From Nanobdellota archaeon (GTDB taxonomy: Archaea; Nanobdellota; Nanobdellia; Pacearchaeales; GW2011-AR1), in the NCBI GenBank assembly GCA_030704765.1, contig JAUYDD010000191.1:1-13791 (forward strand): a stretch of 13,791 bases of DNA, read 5' to 3'. The notes beneath the pieces were generated by a model. The model was not told the DNA's origin and made no database searches. It saw nothing but the letters and a program-made list of their open reading frames with translations. Of this stretch, positions 1 to 6,893 are shown piece after piece. A program made the position numbers and the translations under genes. Positions within the stretch are counted from its first letter, which is position 1. Every line of letters begins with the position of its first letter.

Positions 1-140
1 GGTTTTTTGCCACAGCTAAAAAATCGCCTGCTGGCGAGTGTGGTTTGATTGGCCCTTGTTTTTAGGATGCTCGAGAATTGAAAACTGTAACATTTGCTAC
101 GACCTCACGATAAATCATGAGGTTTTCAATTCTCGACATA
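1..140. repeat. Two-module palindromic repeat, copy 1 (5' part cut by window edge)
   Basis: First of three related intergenic repeats. Module A (1-72) matches 13685-13755 with one substitution and one indel. Its left arm lies outside the window; the right arm GGCCC (51-55) followed by TTGTTTTT is visible. Module B (71-136) is a long palindrome: TCGAGAATTGAAAAC (71-85) pairs perfectly with 122-136. The enclosed 36 nt can form two small hairpins, GTAACATTTGCTAC (87-100) and CTCA...TGAG (104-121 region), giving a T-shaped three-way junction. Module B differs from copy 2 at only two positions over 70 nt. No ORF or terminal inverted repeat is present. It sits 21 bp past the stop codon of the deoxyhypusine synthase gene. 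Confidence 0.9.
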
Positions 141-146
141 AAAAAA
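140..146 (-). terminator. T-tract downstream of deoxyhypusine synthase
   Basis: Read on the minus strand, a run of seven T begins 15 nt after the stop codon at 162 and is followed at once by the module B palindrome. T-rich tracts are sufficient for archaeal intrinsic termination, so this is a plausible terminator. No stem precedes the T-run in the direction of transcription, which limits confidence. Confidence 0.4.
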
Positions 147-161
147 TCATTATTAATTAAA

Positions 162-1166
162 TCATCTCTTCGCGAAAGTTCTCGCAACAATTAAAGGAAA
201 AAGAATTGTAGCATCTCCAAAGACTTTTATTGATTCTGAATCTTTTTTTATTTTTCCCCAGGAAACAGCTTCATCAGGCCGAGCATTTGAATCAGCTCCA
301 TCCCATTCTTCACCTGTATTAATATAAACACTATATTCTGCGCCATTTCTCATCATATTTGCATTAAGTATATGATGCTTCATTATTCCAGCACCTAAAA
401 TAATTATTCCAGTTTTCTTTTTAGTAATAGTGTATTCATTCAAATCATGGATATCACCAGCAATATCTATTTTAAAATCTGGGTGCTCGTACATGAAAAA
501 ATGTATCATATCACCCATACTTCCATCAGTTAAAGCAGGACAATAGACCTCTATATTATTTTTATAACACCAATAATATATGCTTCTCACATCATTTATC
601 TCTTTGCCTAAAATCTTTATGAACTCGCTCACTTTTATTATCTTTCCTGTATTTTTCTGTTCTTGATGCAATCTCTCTAAAATAGGCACAATAAATCCTT
701 CAAACTTGCAATACCTGGAATTAGGAACATAGATATTTCCAATCCTGCCTATGCCCTGTTTTTTCAATAATTCCCCTGAACTTGAAAACTCTCCTAAAAC
801 AAAATCTCCAAGGCATTTGATGATATCTTCTTCTATGCCTCCTGCTGTTGTAACAATTACATTGACTTTTTTATGTTCAGCTAGATATCTGAATATCTCT
901 CTTAATCCAGAACTTACCATATTAGAGGTATATCCTAAATAGATTGTAACTTTTTCATCAATCATCTTTTTTACTATATCCATAGCTTTTGCAAAATGAG
1001 TTGCTTGAAAACCTGTTGATAAATAACTATCCAAGATTTTTTCATAATCCACACCAGAATTAAAATCATATCCTTTTATAGAAACTCCATTTATTTCTTC
1101 TGAATTAAATAAAACATTTTTTCGAGCTGTTTTCTCATTGCTGTTTAAAGATTTTTTATTTGCCAT
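162..1166 (-). CDS. dys: Deoxyhypusine synthase
   Basis: The 334-aa product fits the usual archaeal deoxyhypusine synthase length. The family uses NAD and spermidine to transfer an aminobutyl group to a specific lysine of initiation factor aIF5A, the first step of hypusine formation in the cytoplasm. Visible family motifs are VTTAGGIEED (105-114), the segment GNIYVPNSRYC (143-153), LTDGSMGDMIHFF (212-224), GAGIMKHHI (258-266, with the catalytic His region) and EWDGADSNARPDEAVSWGK (287-305). Lys305 in SWGK corresponds to the active-site lysine of the human enzyme. No truncation is visible. The start ATG at 1166 lies 22-30 nt after a TATA-like box (1189-1197), which fits a leaderless mRNA. It appears monocistronic. 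Identification is firm. Confidence 0.96.
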   Translation of the reverse strand: MANKKSLNSNEKTARKNVLFNSEEINGVSIKGYDFNSGVDYEKILDSYLSTGFQATHFAKAMDIVKKMIDEKVTIYLGYTSNMVSSGLREIFRYLAEHKKVNVIVTTAGGIEEDIIKCLGDFVLGEFSSSGELLKKQGIGRIGNIYVPNSRYCKFEGFIVPILERLHQEQKNTGKIIKVSEFIKILGKEINDVRSIYYWCYKNNIEVYCPALTDGSMGDMIHFFMYEHPDFKIDIAGDIHDLNEYTITKKKTGIIILGAGIMKHHILNANMMRNGAEYSVYINTGEEWDGADSNARPDEAVSWGKIKKDSESIKVFGDATILFPLIVARTFAKR

Positions 1167-1188
1167 CCATATAAAATAAATTTAATAG

Positions 1189-1197
1189 AAATATATC
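1189..1197 (-). promoter_or_regulatory. TATA box for deoxyhypusine synthase
   Basis: On the minus strand the sequence GATATATTT is centred about 27 nt upstream of the ATG at 1166. This is the position expected for an archaeal TATA box of a leaderless transcript. No Shine-Dalgarno-like sequence stands before the ATG. Confidence 0.5.
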
Positions 1198-1410
1198 TAA
1201 GACTAATTTTCTGGTATTGCTAGACAATCCTCAATTAATCTTAATCTATCCATGTTTTTTATAATAAATAATGCTTTAAAAATCTAACTATAAAGATTAG
1301 TAGGAACATTTCCCTATAAATTTGGGAAATCTGCAGGATTTGTAATCTTTTTCACCACTTCTTAACCTTTGCTTGCCCATCCTCTCTTTCATTTTTGTGC
1401 ACTAACAATA

Positions 1411-1484
1411 GAAATTAGAAAATCAGGCTGTCCGCAAGGCGACTGATTTTTAATAATTTCTGATTTTTGCAGAGCAAAAATCAG
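1411..1484 (-). other. Two adjoining hairpins downstream of the DHH gene (terminator or small structured RNA)
   Basis: CTGATTTTTGC (1460-1470) pairs perfectly with GCAAAAATCAG (1474-1484) around a 3-nt loop. Next to it GAAATTA (1411-1417) pairs with TAATTTC (1454-1460), and AAAATCAG (1419-1426) pairs with CTGATTTT (1443-1450), enclosing a GC-rich tip that includes CCGCAAGG. The AAAATCAG and CTGATTTT words occur twice each, so the arms can also pair across hairpins. On the minus strand the block begins 40 nt after the DHH stop codon. It could be a 3'-end or terminator structure, although no strong T-run follows. Strand is inferred from context. Confidence 0.5.
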
Positions 1485-1523
1485 CAAATGTTCAACCACT
1501 GAAAAAAAATATATATTTATCTA

Positions 1524-2573
1524 TCAGGCAATTTCTTTTTTTACTAACTCTTCTATTTTTTCCTTGAATTTAGGAAGATCAGAAACACTCATCTTAGCAC
1601 CAGTAGCATTTTTATGGCCTCCACCAGTAGCTCCTTCAATACCTGATATAGCTTCTAGCGTCAAGGTCCGGATATCATTTCCACCTCTTAAAGATAGATT
1701 AGCTACATCACCAGAAATATATACAACAACTATTATTTTACCCGGATACTCATATAAAAGCTGGTTAGCTAGACTTGCACTAAGACTAAGGTTTCCACCA
1801 TATTGAAAATAGATTACTTTTCCTTCTGATTGAGCTCTAGCTTTTTCCATCAGAATCTGGTATCTATAATTAATCTCGTTAAATCTTTTCAGTATCTGTT
1901 TTGTCTTAGGATTCTCCTCTAATACATCCATAGGCCCTTTTACAGATATCATGAACTTGGTCATGTTGACTACATTAGTCAAAGAGTCCTTTAATGAAAA
2001 ATCTAGTATCCTTGCTATCCTGCCTATCTCTGAGTTATATAAAAGGTCAAAAGCAGAATTCGGATTTTTCTTTCCAAGTTCAGGATAATTTTTTTCAAAT
2101 TCTGAATAAAAATCCGGCATGAATGAGTCACTTATATTTCCTATTAAAGCAAGCCATAGGTCTTCTTTTCTTTTAGTTATATTATAACTGATATAAGATA
2201 CAGGCTCGTTATTACCGTCTGTATTTATTGGATTATAGTAGTTTATATAATCGTTCAGGGGTTTTTCTACTTGATGATGGTCTATCCAGACTACAGGAAG
2301 ATTGTCTCTTTTTGCTTTTTCAATAAAATCCTCTGAAACAATCGGTTTATCTAATATAAATATATAATCTGGCCTAAGTTCTACAACTTTCCTATAATAA
2401 CTTATATTAAGGTCTGGAAAAGACCTGATTACAACGCCCTTTCCCCTGCCTATATATCTTCTTAATAAAAGAAAACTAGTCAAGCCATCATTATCATTAT
2501 CAAAAAAGAATAGGGGATTTTGAGCCCTATCTAAATGAGCTTTTATCTCTTCAATTTGTTTCTCATCTAGCAT
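1524..2573 (-). CDS. DHH/DHHA1 family phosphoesterase (archaeal RecJ-like or nanoRNase-like)
   Basis: The 349-aa protein has the complete metal-binding set of the DHH superfamily: DNDNDGLTS (25-33, the DxDxDGL motif), LD in FILDKP (72-77), DHH (98-100) and GNISDS (145-150, Asp149). The C-terminal DHHA1 substrate-binding domain shows SLRGGND (294-300) and GGGHKNATGA (317-326). Such enzymes use Mn or Mg to hydrolyse phosphodiesters in single-stranded nucleic acid, short oligonucleotides or cyclic dinucleotides. The length lacks the extra OB-fold of bacterial RecJ, so an archaeal exonuclease or oligoribonuclease role is likelier, but the substrate cannot be read from sequence. The first motif has DNDNDG rather than the commoner DHDADG. 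The start at 2573 is supported by a TATA box 22 nt upstream. It appears monocistronic. Confidence 0.9.
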   Translation of the reverse strand: MLDEKQIEEIKAHLDRAQNPLFFFDNDNDGLTSFLLLRRYIGRGKGVVIRSFPDLNISYYRKVVELRPDYIFILDKPIVSEDFIEKAKRDNLPVVWIDHHQVEKPLNDYINYYNPINTDGNNEPVSYISYNITKRKEDLWLALIGNISDSFMPDFYSEFEKNYPELGKKNPNSAFDLLYNSEIGRIARILDFSLKDSLTNVVNMTKFMISVKGPMDVLEENPKTKQILKRFNEINYRYQILMEKARAQSEGKVIYFQYGGNLSLSASLANQLLYEYPGKIIVVVYISGDVANLSLRGGNDIRTLTLEAISGIEGATGGGHKNATGAKMSVSDLPKFKEKIEELVKKEIA

Positions 2574-2595
2574 ATGATTTTCAAAAGTGAGCTAA

Positions 2596-2603
2596 TATAT
2601 AAA
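2596..2603 (-). promoter_or_regulatory. TATA box for the DHH phosphoesterase gene
   Basis: The minus-strand sequence is TTTATATA, an exact match to the archaeal TATA consensus. It ends 22 nt before the ATG at 2573, which predicts transcription starting at or next to the start codon (leaderless mRNA). Confidence 0.65.
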
Positions 2604-2718
2604 TATAACTTGTCTTAAAAATAATCAACCTTATATAACTTTAAAATCAAATTACAATATTTCTACATCATTTTTAAAAGATTAAATGTATAAAACCTCC
2701 AATAAATCGTTTATTCAA

Positions 2719-2858
2719 GATCAAAAAAACAATGTGCCACCACACACTAAAGTGTGTGGTTTGTTACAGGCACTTGTTTTTAGGATGCTCGAGAATTGAA
2801 AACTGTAACATTTGCTACGACCACATGATAAATCATGAGGTTTTCAATTCTCGACATA
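2719..2858. repeat. Two-module palindromic repeat, copy 2 (complete)
   Basis: The only complete copy, about 140 bp, lying between the divergent genes that start at 2573 and 2913. Module A is a long hairpin: AAAAACAA (2725-2732), a bulged T, GTGCC (2734-2738) and CCACACAC (2740-2747) up to a TAAA loop, then GTGTGTGG (2752-2759), GGCAC (2769-2773) and TTGTTTTT (2774-2781). With A- and T-runs on its two flanks it could terminate transcription from either side. Module B has a perfect 15-bp outer stem (2789-2803 with 2840-2854) enclosing hairpins 2805-2818 and 2824-2837. The shared left edge is ATCAAAAAAACAATG and the shared right edge is CGACATAA. These are not inverted copies of each other. No ORF is present. 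Confidence 0.92.
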
Positions 2859-2867
2859 AGAGTTAAA

Positions 2868-2904
2868 TTTTTAAAATGATAATTACTATGTTATTATATA
2901 TAAA
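2868..2904 (+). promoter_or_regulatory. Promoter region of the 139-aa membrane protein gene
   Basis: Two TATA-like stretches precede the gene. TTTTTAAAA (2868-2876) would give a short leader that includes the AAGGA motif (2904-2908) just before the ATG. TATATATAAA (2895-2904) is the better consensus match, but it would start transcription inside the predicted reading frame and favour a later start. The first begins only 10 nt beyond the end of repeat copy 2. Confidence 0.4.
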
Positions 2905-2912
2905 AGGACAAT

Positions 2913-3332
2913 ATGGAATTAGTCAACATTGTTTCAATAGTGCTCGTAGTAATAATACTGATAGTGGTTATACTTTATCTTATTTATGCTAATAGGAAAC
3001 TTACAGAAAAAATAAGGACAGCTAAACAGAGGATTAATTATTATAAAGAAAGGCTAGCGAATATAGAATATGACAATCGTGCCCAAAAGGGTGTTGAAGA
3101 ACTGGATAAGATAGCGCGAGATTTTTTAAAAGAAAAACTAGACCTTGACTACAATCTAACTTACAAGGAATTAAAAGAAAAATTCAAAAAAGAGTCAAAA
3201 GCAAAATATTCTGAATTCTGCAAATTTATGTCAGAACTGATGTATTCTGACAACAGGGTAGATATATTGAAACTAAAAAAAGCAATCAATATTCTGCAGG
3301 ATATTATTGAAGACTGGGATATAAAATTATAA
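2913..3332 (+). CDS. Small one-pass membrane protein with cytoplasmic helical domain, function unknown
   Basis: I do not recognise this 139-aa protein. Residues 5-26 form one strongly hydrophobic membrane segment. It is followed by a basic stretch (NRKLTEKIRTAKQR), which suggests the C-terminus is cytoplasmic, and by a charged helical region (30-75) with coiled-coil character. The C-terminal part (about 65-135) holds LDYNLTYKELKEKF and a final amphipathic helix. Its pattern recalls the short helical domains at the C-terminus of membrane proteins that accompany MoxR/VWA genes, such as DUF4129-like tails; that is a weak resemblance. ATG 2913 has AAGGA 4 nt upstream. A GTG at 2940 would still leave a membrane helix. 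The gene converges on the VWA gene with a 42-bp gap, so it may belong functionally to that locus. Confidence 0.7.
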   Translation: MELVNIVSIVLVVIILIVVILYLIYANRKLTEKIRTAKQRINYYKERLANIEYDNRAQKGVEELDKIARDFLKEKLDLDYNLTYKELKEKFKKESKAKYSEFCKFMSELMYSDNRVDILKLKKAINILQDIIEDWDIKL

Positions 3333-3359
3333 CTTAAGTTCAACAGATGTGAACTCAAG
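3333..3359. terminator. Hairpin between convergent genes, possible bidirectional terminator
   Basis: CTT-A-AGTTCA (3333-3342) pairs with TGAACT-C-AAG (3350-3359) around a 7-nt loop, with one A/C mismatch. It fills most of the 42-bp gap between the convergent genes ending at 3332 and 3375. Only weak T-rich tracts flank it, so termination is an inference from position. Confidence 0.4.
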
Positions 3360-3374
3360 ATTAAAACAAAATTT

Positions 3375-4292
3375 CTATAAATATATGCCAATTATATTTA
3401 TAAGCATATTTTTTAGCAAGAATATTCCCATAGCAAGAATAATAAGATATATTGAAAGGTCTATTGGTCCGAGCCTTTTTGCAACTTCTACAATTTTGTA
3501 AAAAGAACTTTTCATACTATCAGGATTACTGACTAAAAAATATTCTCCAGAAGTATGATAAGCTAAGCTTTTTAAGCTGTCTTCATCAAGTTTTGATATG
3601 CCATACTTTGTCGCTCCACCTCCTAAAGTTCCTACACCGAAAGTATATACAACAATACCTTCGTCTGTTGCAATCTTTACTACTTCATTCATATTGCCTA
3701 CATTTATTTGGCCGTCACTTAAAAGTATGATGGATTTATACTCTTCATTTTTTAATAAAAACGAAGATATTGTCACAGCTTCTAAAAGGTCAGTCCCTCC
3801 AAAACTTGTTGTCTTAGCATTGGTTATAGCATTTTTCAATAATTCCTTATTTGTTGTCATTTCTTGTTCAATTTTTGTGTTTCCTGAAAAAGTAACAAAC
3901 CCAATTTTAGAGTTTCTTGGAAGCTTGTTTATGAATTCTATAGAGTTTATTTTTGCTATTTCAAACCTGTTTGGAGACAGGTCTATTGCCTCCATGCTTT
4001 CTGAAGAATCAATAGCAACTACATAAGAAAATTTGCTTGAATCTATGTTCATATACAATGTCAAGCCTGCTAATGAAAAAACTAATGAAAGCACCAATAA
4101 TATGTCTAAAATAAGCGTAACTATGTTTTTTGAATAAAGATCTATGCCTTTTATCCTAGCCATAGCTTCAAAATTAGCGAACTTAACTGATTTTGACCTG
4201 ATGTGCCTGATATTGTAAAAATGGAAAAAAACTAGTATTGGAATCAAAAACAGCAAATAAATATAAGATAACCTAGTAAAAGCAAGATACAT
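3375..4292 (-). CDS. BatA-like membrane protein with von Willebrand factor A domain
   Basis: With the start chosen here the product is 305 aa. Layout: a membrane segment at about 6-24, a second at about 50-75, a VWA domain at about 85-250 and a C-terminal membrane segment at about 272-290, as in the BatA/BatB family. The metal-ion-dependent adhesion site is complete: DSSESM (DxSxS), the Thr in FGGTD and the Asp in LLSDGQ. Such proteins bind partner proteins through the metal site and typically work with a MoxR ATPase and a DUF58 protein. An upstream in-frame ATG at 4313 would overlap the DUF58 gene by 20 bp. I prefer ATG 4292 because GAGGT lies 4 nt before it, it directly follows the DUF58 stop codon, and BatA-like proteins usually begin at the first hydrophobic segment. 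It is the last gene of the unit. Confidence 0.9.
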   Translation of the reverse strand: MYLAFTRLSYIYLLFLIPILVFFHFYNIRHIRSKSVKFANFEAMARIKGIDLYSKNIVTLILDILLVLSLVFSLAGLTLYMNIDSSKFSYVVAIDSSESMEAIDLSPNRFEIAKINSIEFINKLPRNSKIGFVTFSGNTKIEQEMTTNKELLKNAITNAKTTSFGGTDLLEAVTISSFLLKNEEYKSIILLSDGQINVGNMNEVVKIATDEGIVVYTFGVGTLGGGATKYGISKLDEDSLKSLAYHTSGEYFLVSNPDSMKSSFYKIVEVAKRLGPIDLSIYLIILAMGIFLLKNMLINIIGIYL

Positions 4293-4293
4293 T

Positions 4294-5187
4294 TTAACCT
4301 CTTTTTTTCTCATCTACCCTTCTTTTTAAAAAAGTAGCTAAGTTTAATACAAAATCTTCAGCTGTTGACAGCTCTAAAAAATCTATATTAGATTTGATTA
4401 ATATATTTTTTAAAGTCTCTAATTGCTTTTTAGAGAATTGCTCATAGGTATTTTTTGCAATCATAGGGTTTATTATGAGCTTCTCTCTTGTTTCTGGATC
4501 TTCAATAACAATTTCCTTATTCAGATCAGGTAAGGTATTGTCCAACGGGTCTCTGACTATCAAAGCAATTGTCTCGTACATAGCACCTATCTCTTCAAAA
4601 GTTCTAATATAGCTCCCATCTACTCTCAGGAAATCTGAGACTATTATGACAAGTGAAGTATCCTTATGTATTATATTTTGTGCAGATTCAATACACATGC
4701 GAATATCAGAACTTCCACCATAACTATTAGAATCAACAAGATTGCTCACGAATATTTCAAATTGTTTTTTCCCTCCATTAGGAAAACTCATGCTAATTAT
4801 TTTGTTTGAAAAAAGCATAAAACCTATCTTATCTCCAGCATTGATCATTGTATTGGATAAAGCAGATACTAACTCAGTAGAATATTCACATTTTAATTTT
4901 TCTTGTGAACCAAATACCATATTTTCAGATACATCTACAAGAAACATAATCTTTAAGTCTCTTTCCTCAATATATTGTTTAGCAAGAAGAGTATTAGCCC
5001 TAACACTAGCTTTCCAATCTATAGAACTTGCATCTTCATCAAGTGAAAAACTCCTATAGCTGTCAAACTCAAGGCCTTTTCCCCTTAATAAAAGTTTAAA
5101 GAATATTTTTTTTGGCAGTATTTTGTTTATCAATGATTCGAATCTTTCTATGCTTTTCGGAATATCTACGTTTAATGCATTTCCCAT
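4294..5187 (-). CDS. DUF58 domain protein (VWA-like fold), MoxR partner
   Basis: The 297-aa protein carries the DUF58 hallmark around residues 35-70 (GKGLEFDSYRSFSLDEDA then SSIDWKASVRA and LAKQYIEERD). A VWA-like core follows with LVDVSENM and VIIVSDF. DUF58 proteins are regular partners of MoxR ATPases and membrane VWA proteins, and the trio is thought to act as a metal-chelatase-like chaperone that matures or assembles other proteins. No membrane segment is seen, so the protein is probably cytoplasmic, at the inner face of the membrane. The metal site reads DxSxN instead of DxSxS. Its ATG shares one base with the stop codon of the MoxR gene (TAATG), indicating translational coupling. Confidence 0.9.
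   Translation of the reverse strand: MGNALNVDIPKSIERFESLINKILPKKIFFKLLLRGKGLEFDSYRSFSLDEDASSIDWKASVRANTLLAKQYIEERDLKIMFLVDVSENMVFGSQEKLKCEYSTELVSALSNTMINAGDKIGFMLFSNKIISMSFPNGGKKQFEIFVSNLVDSNSYGGSSDIRMCIESAQNIIHKDTSLVIIVSDFLRVDGSYIRTFEEIGAMYETIALIVRDPLDNTLPDLNKEIVIEDPETREKLIINPMIAKNTYEQFSKKQLETLKNILIKSNIDFLELSTAEDFVLNLATFLKRRVDEKKRG
4297..4301 (-). promoter_or_regulatory. Shine-Dalgarno site that decides the VWA gene start
   Basis: Minus-strand GAGGT, overlapping the last codons of the DUF58 gene, ends 4 nt upstream of the ATG at 4292. It supports initiation there, by coupling to DUF58 translation, over the overlapping ATG at 4313. Confidence 0.5.
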
Positions 5188-6842
5188 TATACCCTTATCT
5201 CATTAAGAATCTCCCTTACTATATCTTCAGGAGAAATATTTGATATAGTAGCTTTATAAGTAAGGATTATCCTATGCCTCAATATATCAAAAGAAACTGC
5301 CCTTACATCCTCAGGTATGACATAATTCCTTCCATCCATCAATGCCTTGGCTTTAGAAGCAATATATAATGCAATAGATGCTCTTGGACTTGCTCCATAT
5401 GCAATTGCTTCAGAATATTTAAAAGATTTATCTCTTGTTTTTTGTACTATAGCTAAAATATAAGACTTTATATGGTCGCTTAAATACACCTCCTTGACAA
5501 GTTCTTGCATCTTTAATATATCTTTAGGATTTATGACTGGTTTTATTGAAAAATCATCAAATTTTTTTATTGTAATATTTTCTTCCATTACTCTTCTTTC
5601 TTCATTAAGAGAGGGATAAGTCATGATTATATTGAATAAGAACCTGTCTACTTGAGCTTCAGGTAAAGAATATACTCCTGCACTTTCCAAGGGATTTTTA
5701 GTAGCCATAACAAAAAAAGGATTAGGCAATTGGAAAGTTGTCTTTCCTATAGTTACTTGTTTCTCCTGCATAGCTTCAATCAAAGCAGATTGTGTCTTAG
5801 GCGGACTCCTGTTGATCTCATCAGCGATTATAAAATTTGCAAAAATAGGGCCTTTTACTACCTCAAAGCCTTTTTCAGGAGTATAAGAAGTGATACCTGT
5901 AATATCTGTTGGAAGAAGATCTACTGTGAATTGTATCCTTTTTACTGAACATCCAGTAGCCTGGCCTAAAGCTCTTATAGTCAAAGTCTTGGCTATTCCT
6001 GGAACTCCTTCTAATAATACATGACCATTGCATATAAGCCCTAATATAAGGCCCTCAACAACATTATCTTGTCCAACAATAATCTTGGAGATTTCAGTTT
6101 TCATCTTATTTATTATGCCTGAAAAATATTTTATTTTCTTGTCATTTGCAGTTTCAAAACTGGATTTTTTTGTATCTTTATATTTATAATCAGACCTATT
6201 GTCATTTTCTTTTTGTTCTAATGGTTTTTTATGAAGTATTGACTCTTGATAATCTTTTTTATCAACAATCTCTCTTGATTTGTCATCATTTAATCTCATT
6301 TTCATCAATTTAATCTCTTTTTCTTTAGATACTTCTTCATTTTTATGAGAAAATAATTCCTTGATATCTGTTGGGATATATTCAGTTATTTCTACATCAG
6401 GTCTATCTATATCAGGAAGGGCTGATCTTTCTTTTTCTTGAATGATATGCTTTGATAAATCTTCCTTAATCATAGGTTTAAATAGTGGAGTTTTTACATA
6501 ATCCTTTATTATCTCTATTTCTGGTTGTTTGAAATCCTCGATTTTTCTTGGTTCAGCTTTGAATTCTGGTTCTTTTATTAAAACCTGTTTATTTTTAACA
6601 ATGTTGTTTCTGTTTTCCCCATTGTCAGAATTGAGATTCATTGGTCTATAAAACTGGTTCTTATGGCTTAGAAATGAAAAGTTTTTTTTCTTTTCTTTTC
6701 TTAGGAAATCCTTTCTCATCTCATCTTCAATCCTCTGTTTTATATCAGTCTCTGAAAATATTCCTCTCTTGTATCTCTCTTCAATCTTTTTCAGCCTTTT
6801 TTTCAGGTCCTCTTCTTCTTTTTGTTTTTTATAACTTCCCAT
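5187..6842 (-). CDS. MoxR-family AAA+ ATPase with long charged N-terminal extension
   Basis: The C-terminal 310 residues form a standard MoxR ATPase: Walker A GVPGIAKT (279-286), Walker B FIIADE (337-342) followed by INRSPPKTQSALIEAMQE, sensor 1 Asn383 in ATKNP, arginine finger Arg400 in EAQVDRF, and sensor 2 SPR (485-487). MoxR ATPases form ATP-driven rings that remodel client proteins with VWA partners. The first 240 residues are unusual: highly charged, rich in Lys, Glu and Asp, without recognisable domains. They begin with a probable coiled coil (about 5-55) and then become disordered, with Pro- and Ile-containing linear stretches. Typical MoxR proteins are about 310-340 aa, so this extension is an addition rather than part of the fold. 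The minus-strand sequence AAAAGG lies 4 nt before the ATG. The gene follows the surface-protein gene after 51 bp. Confidence 0.93.
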   Translation of the reverse strand: MGSYKKQKEEEDLKKRLKKIEERYKRGIFSETDIKQRIEDEMRKDFLRKEKKKNFSFLSHKNQFYRPMNLNSDNGENRNNIVKNKQVLIKEPEFKAEPRKIEDFKQPEIEIIKDYVKTPLFKPMIKEDLSKHIIQEKERSALPDIDRPDVEITEYIPTDIKELFSHKNEEVSKEKEIKLMKMRLNDDKSREIVDKKDYQESILHKKPLEQKENDNRSDYKYKDTKKSSFETANDKKIKYFSGIINKMKTEISKIIVGQDNVVEGLILGLICNGHVLLEGVPGIAKTLTIRALGQATGCSVKRIQFTVDLLPTDITGITSYTPEKGFEVVKGPIFANFIIADEINRSPPKTQSALIEAMQEKQVTIGKTTFQLPNPFFVMATKNPLESAGVYSLPEAQVDRFLFNIIMTYPSLNEERRVMEENITIKKFDDFSIKPVINPKDILKMQELVKEVYLSDHIKSYILAIVQKTRDKSFKYSEAIAYGASPRASIALYIASKAKALMDGRNYVIPEDVRAVSFDILRHRIILTYKATISNISPEDIVREILNEIRV

Positions 6843-6893
6843 TTGCCTTTTTTTTCAATAATTAAAATGAAATAATCTTATTAAAGGTTTTTA

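Larger units (their letters stand above)
1167..1523. other. 357-bp non-coding gap between dys and the DHH gene
   Basis: I see no convincing ORF here. The part next to dys holds its promoter. A small hairpin, ATTTCCC (1308-1314) with GGGAAAT (1324-1330), lies in the middle, and a two-hairpin block lies at 1411-1484. The stretch 1320-1445 is noticeably richer in G and C than its surroundings, which could indicate an unannotated RNA. No known RNA family was recognised. Confidence 0.5.

Noticed and set aside
71..140. Module B as an archaeal H/ACA guide RNA, because the stem is followed directly by ACA.
   Set aside because: The outer stem is 15 bp without a pocket at the proper distance from ACA, and no K-turn was found. 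The two copies would guide the same target.
2719..2858. CRISPR-like repeats.
   Set aside because: The copies are kilobases apart, each about 140 bp, and there are no regularly spaced short repeats.
3598..4026. Plus-strand 142-aa ORF opposite the VWA gene, and similar ORFs opposite other genes.
   Set aside because: These mirror well-supported minus-strand genes with clear domain motifs. Their translations show no recognisable domain.
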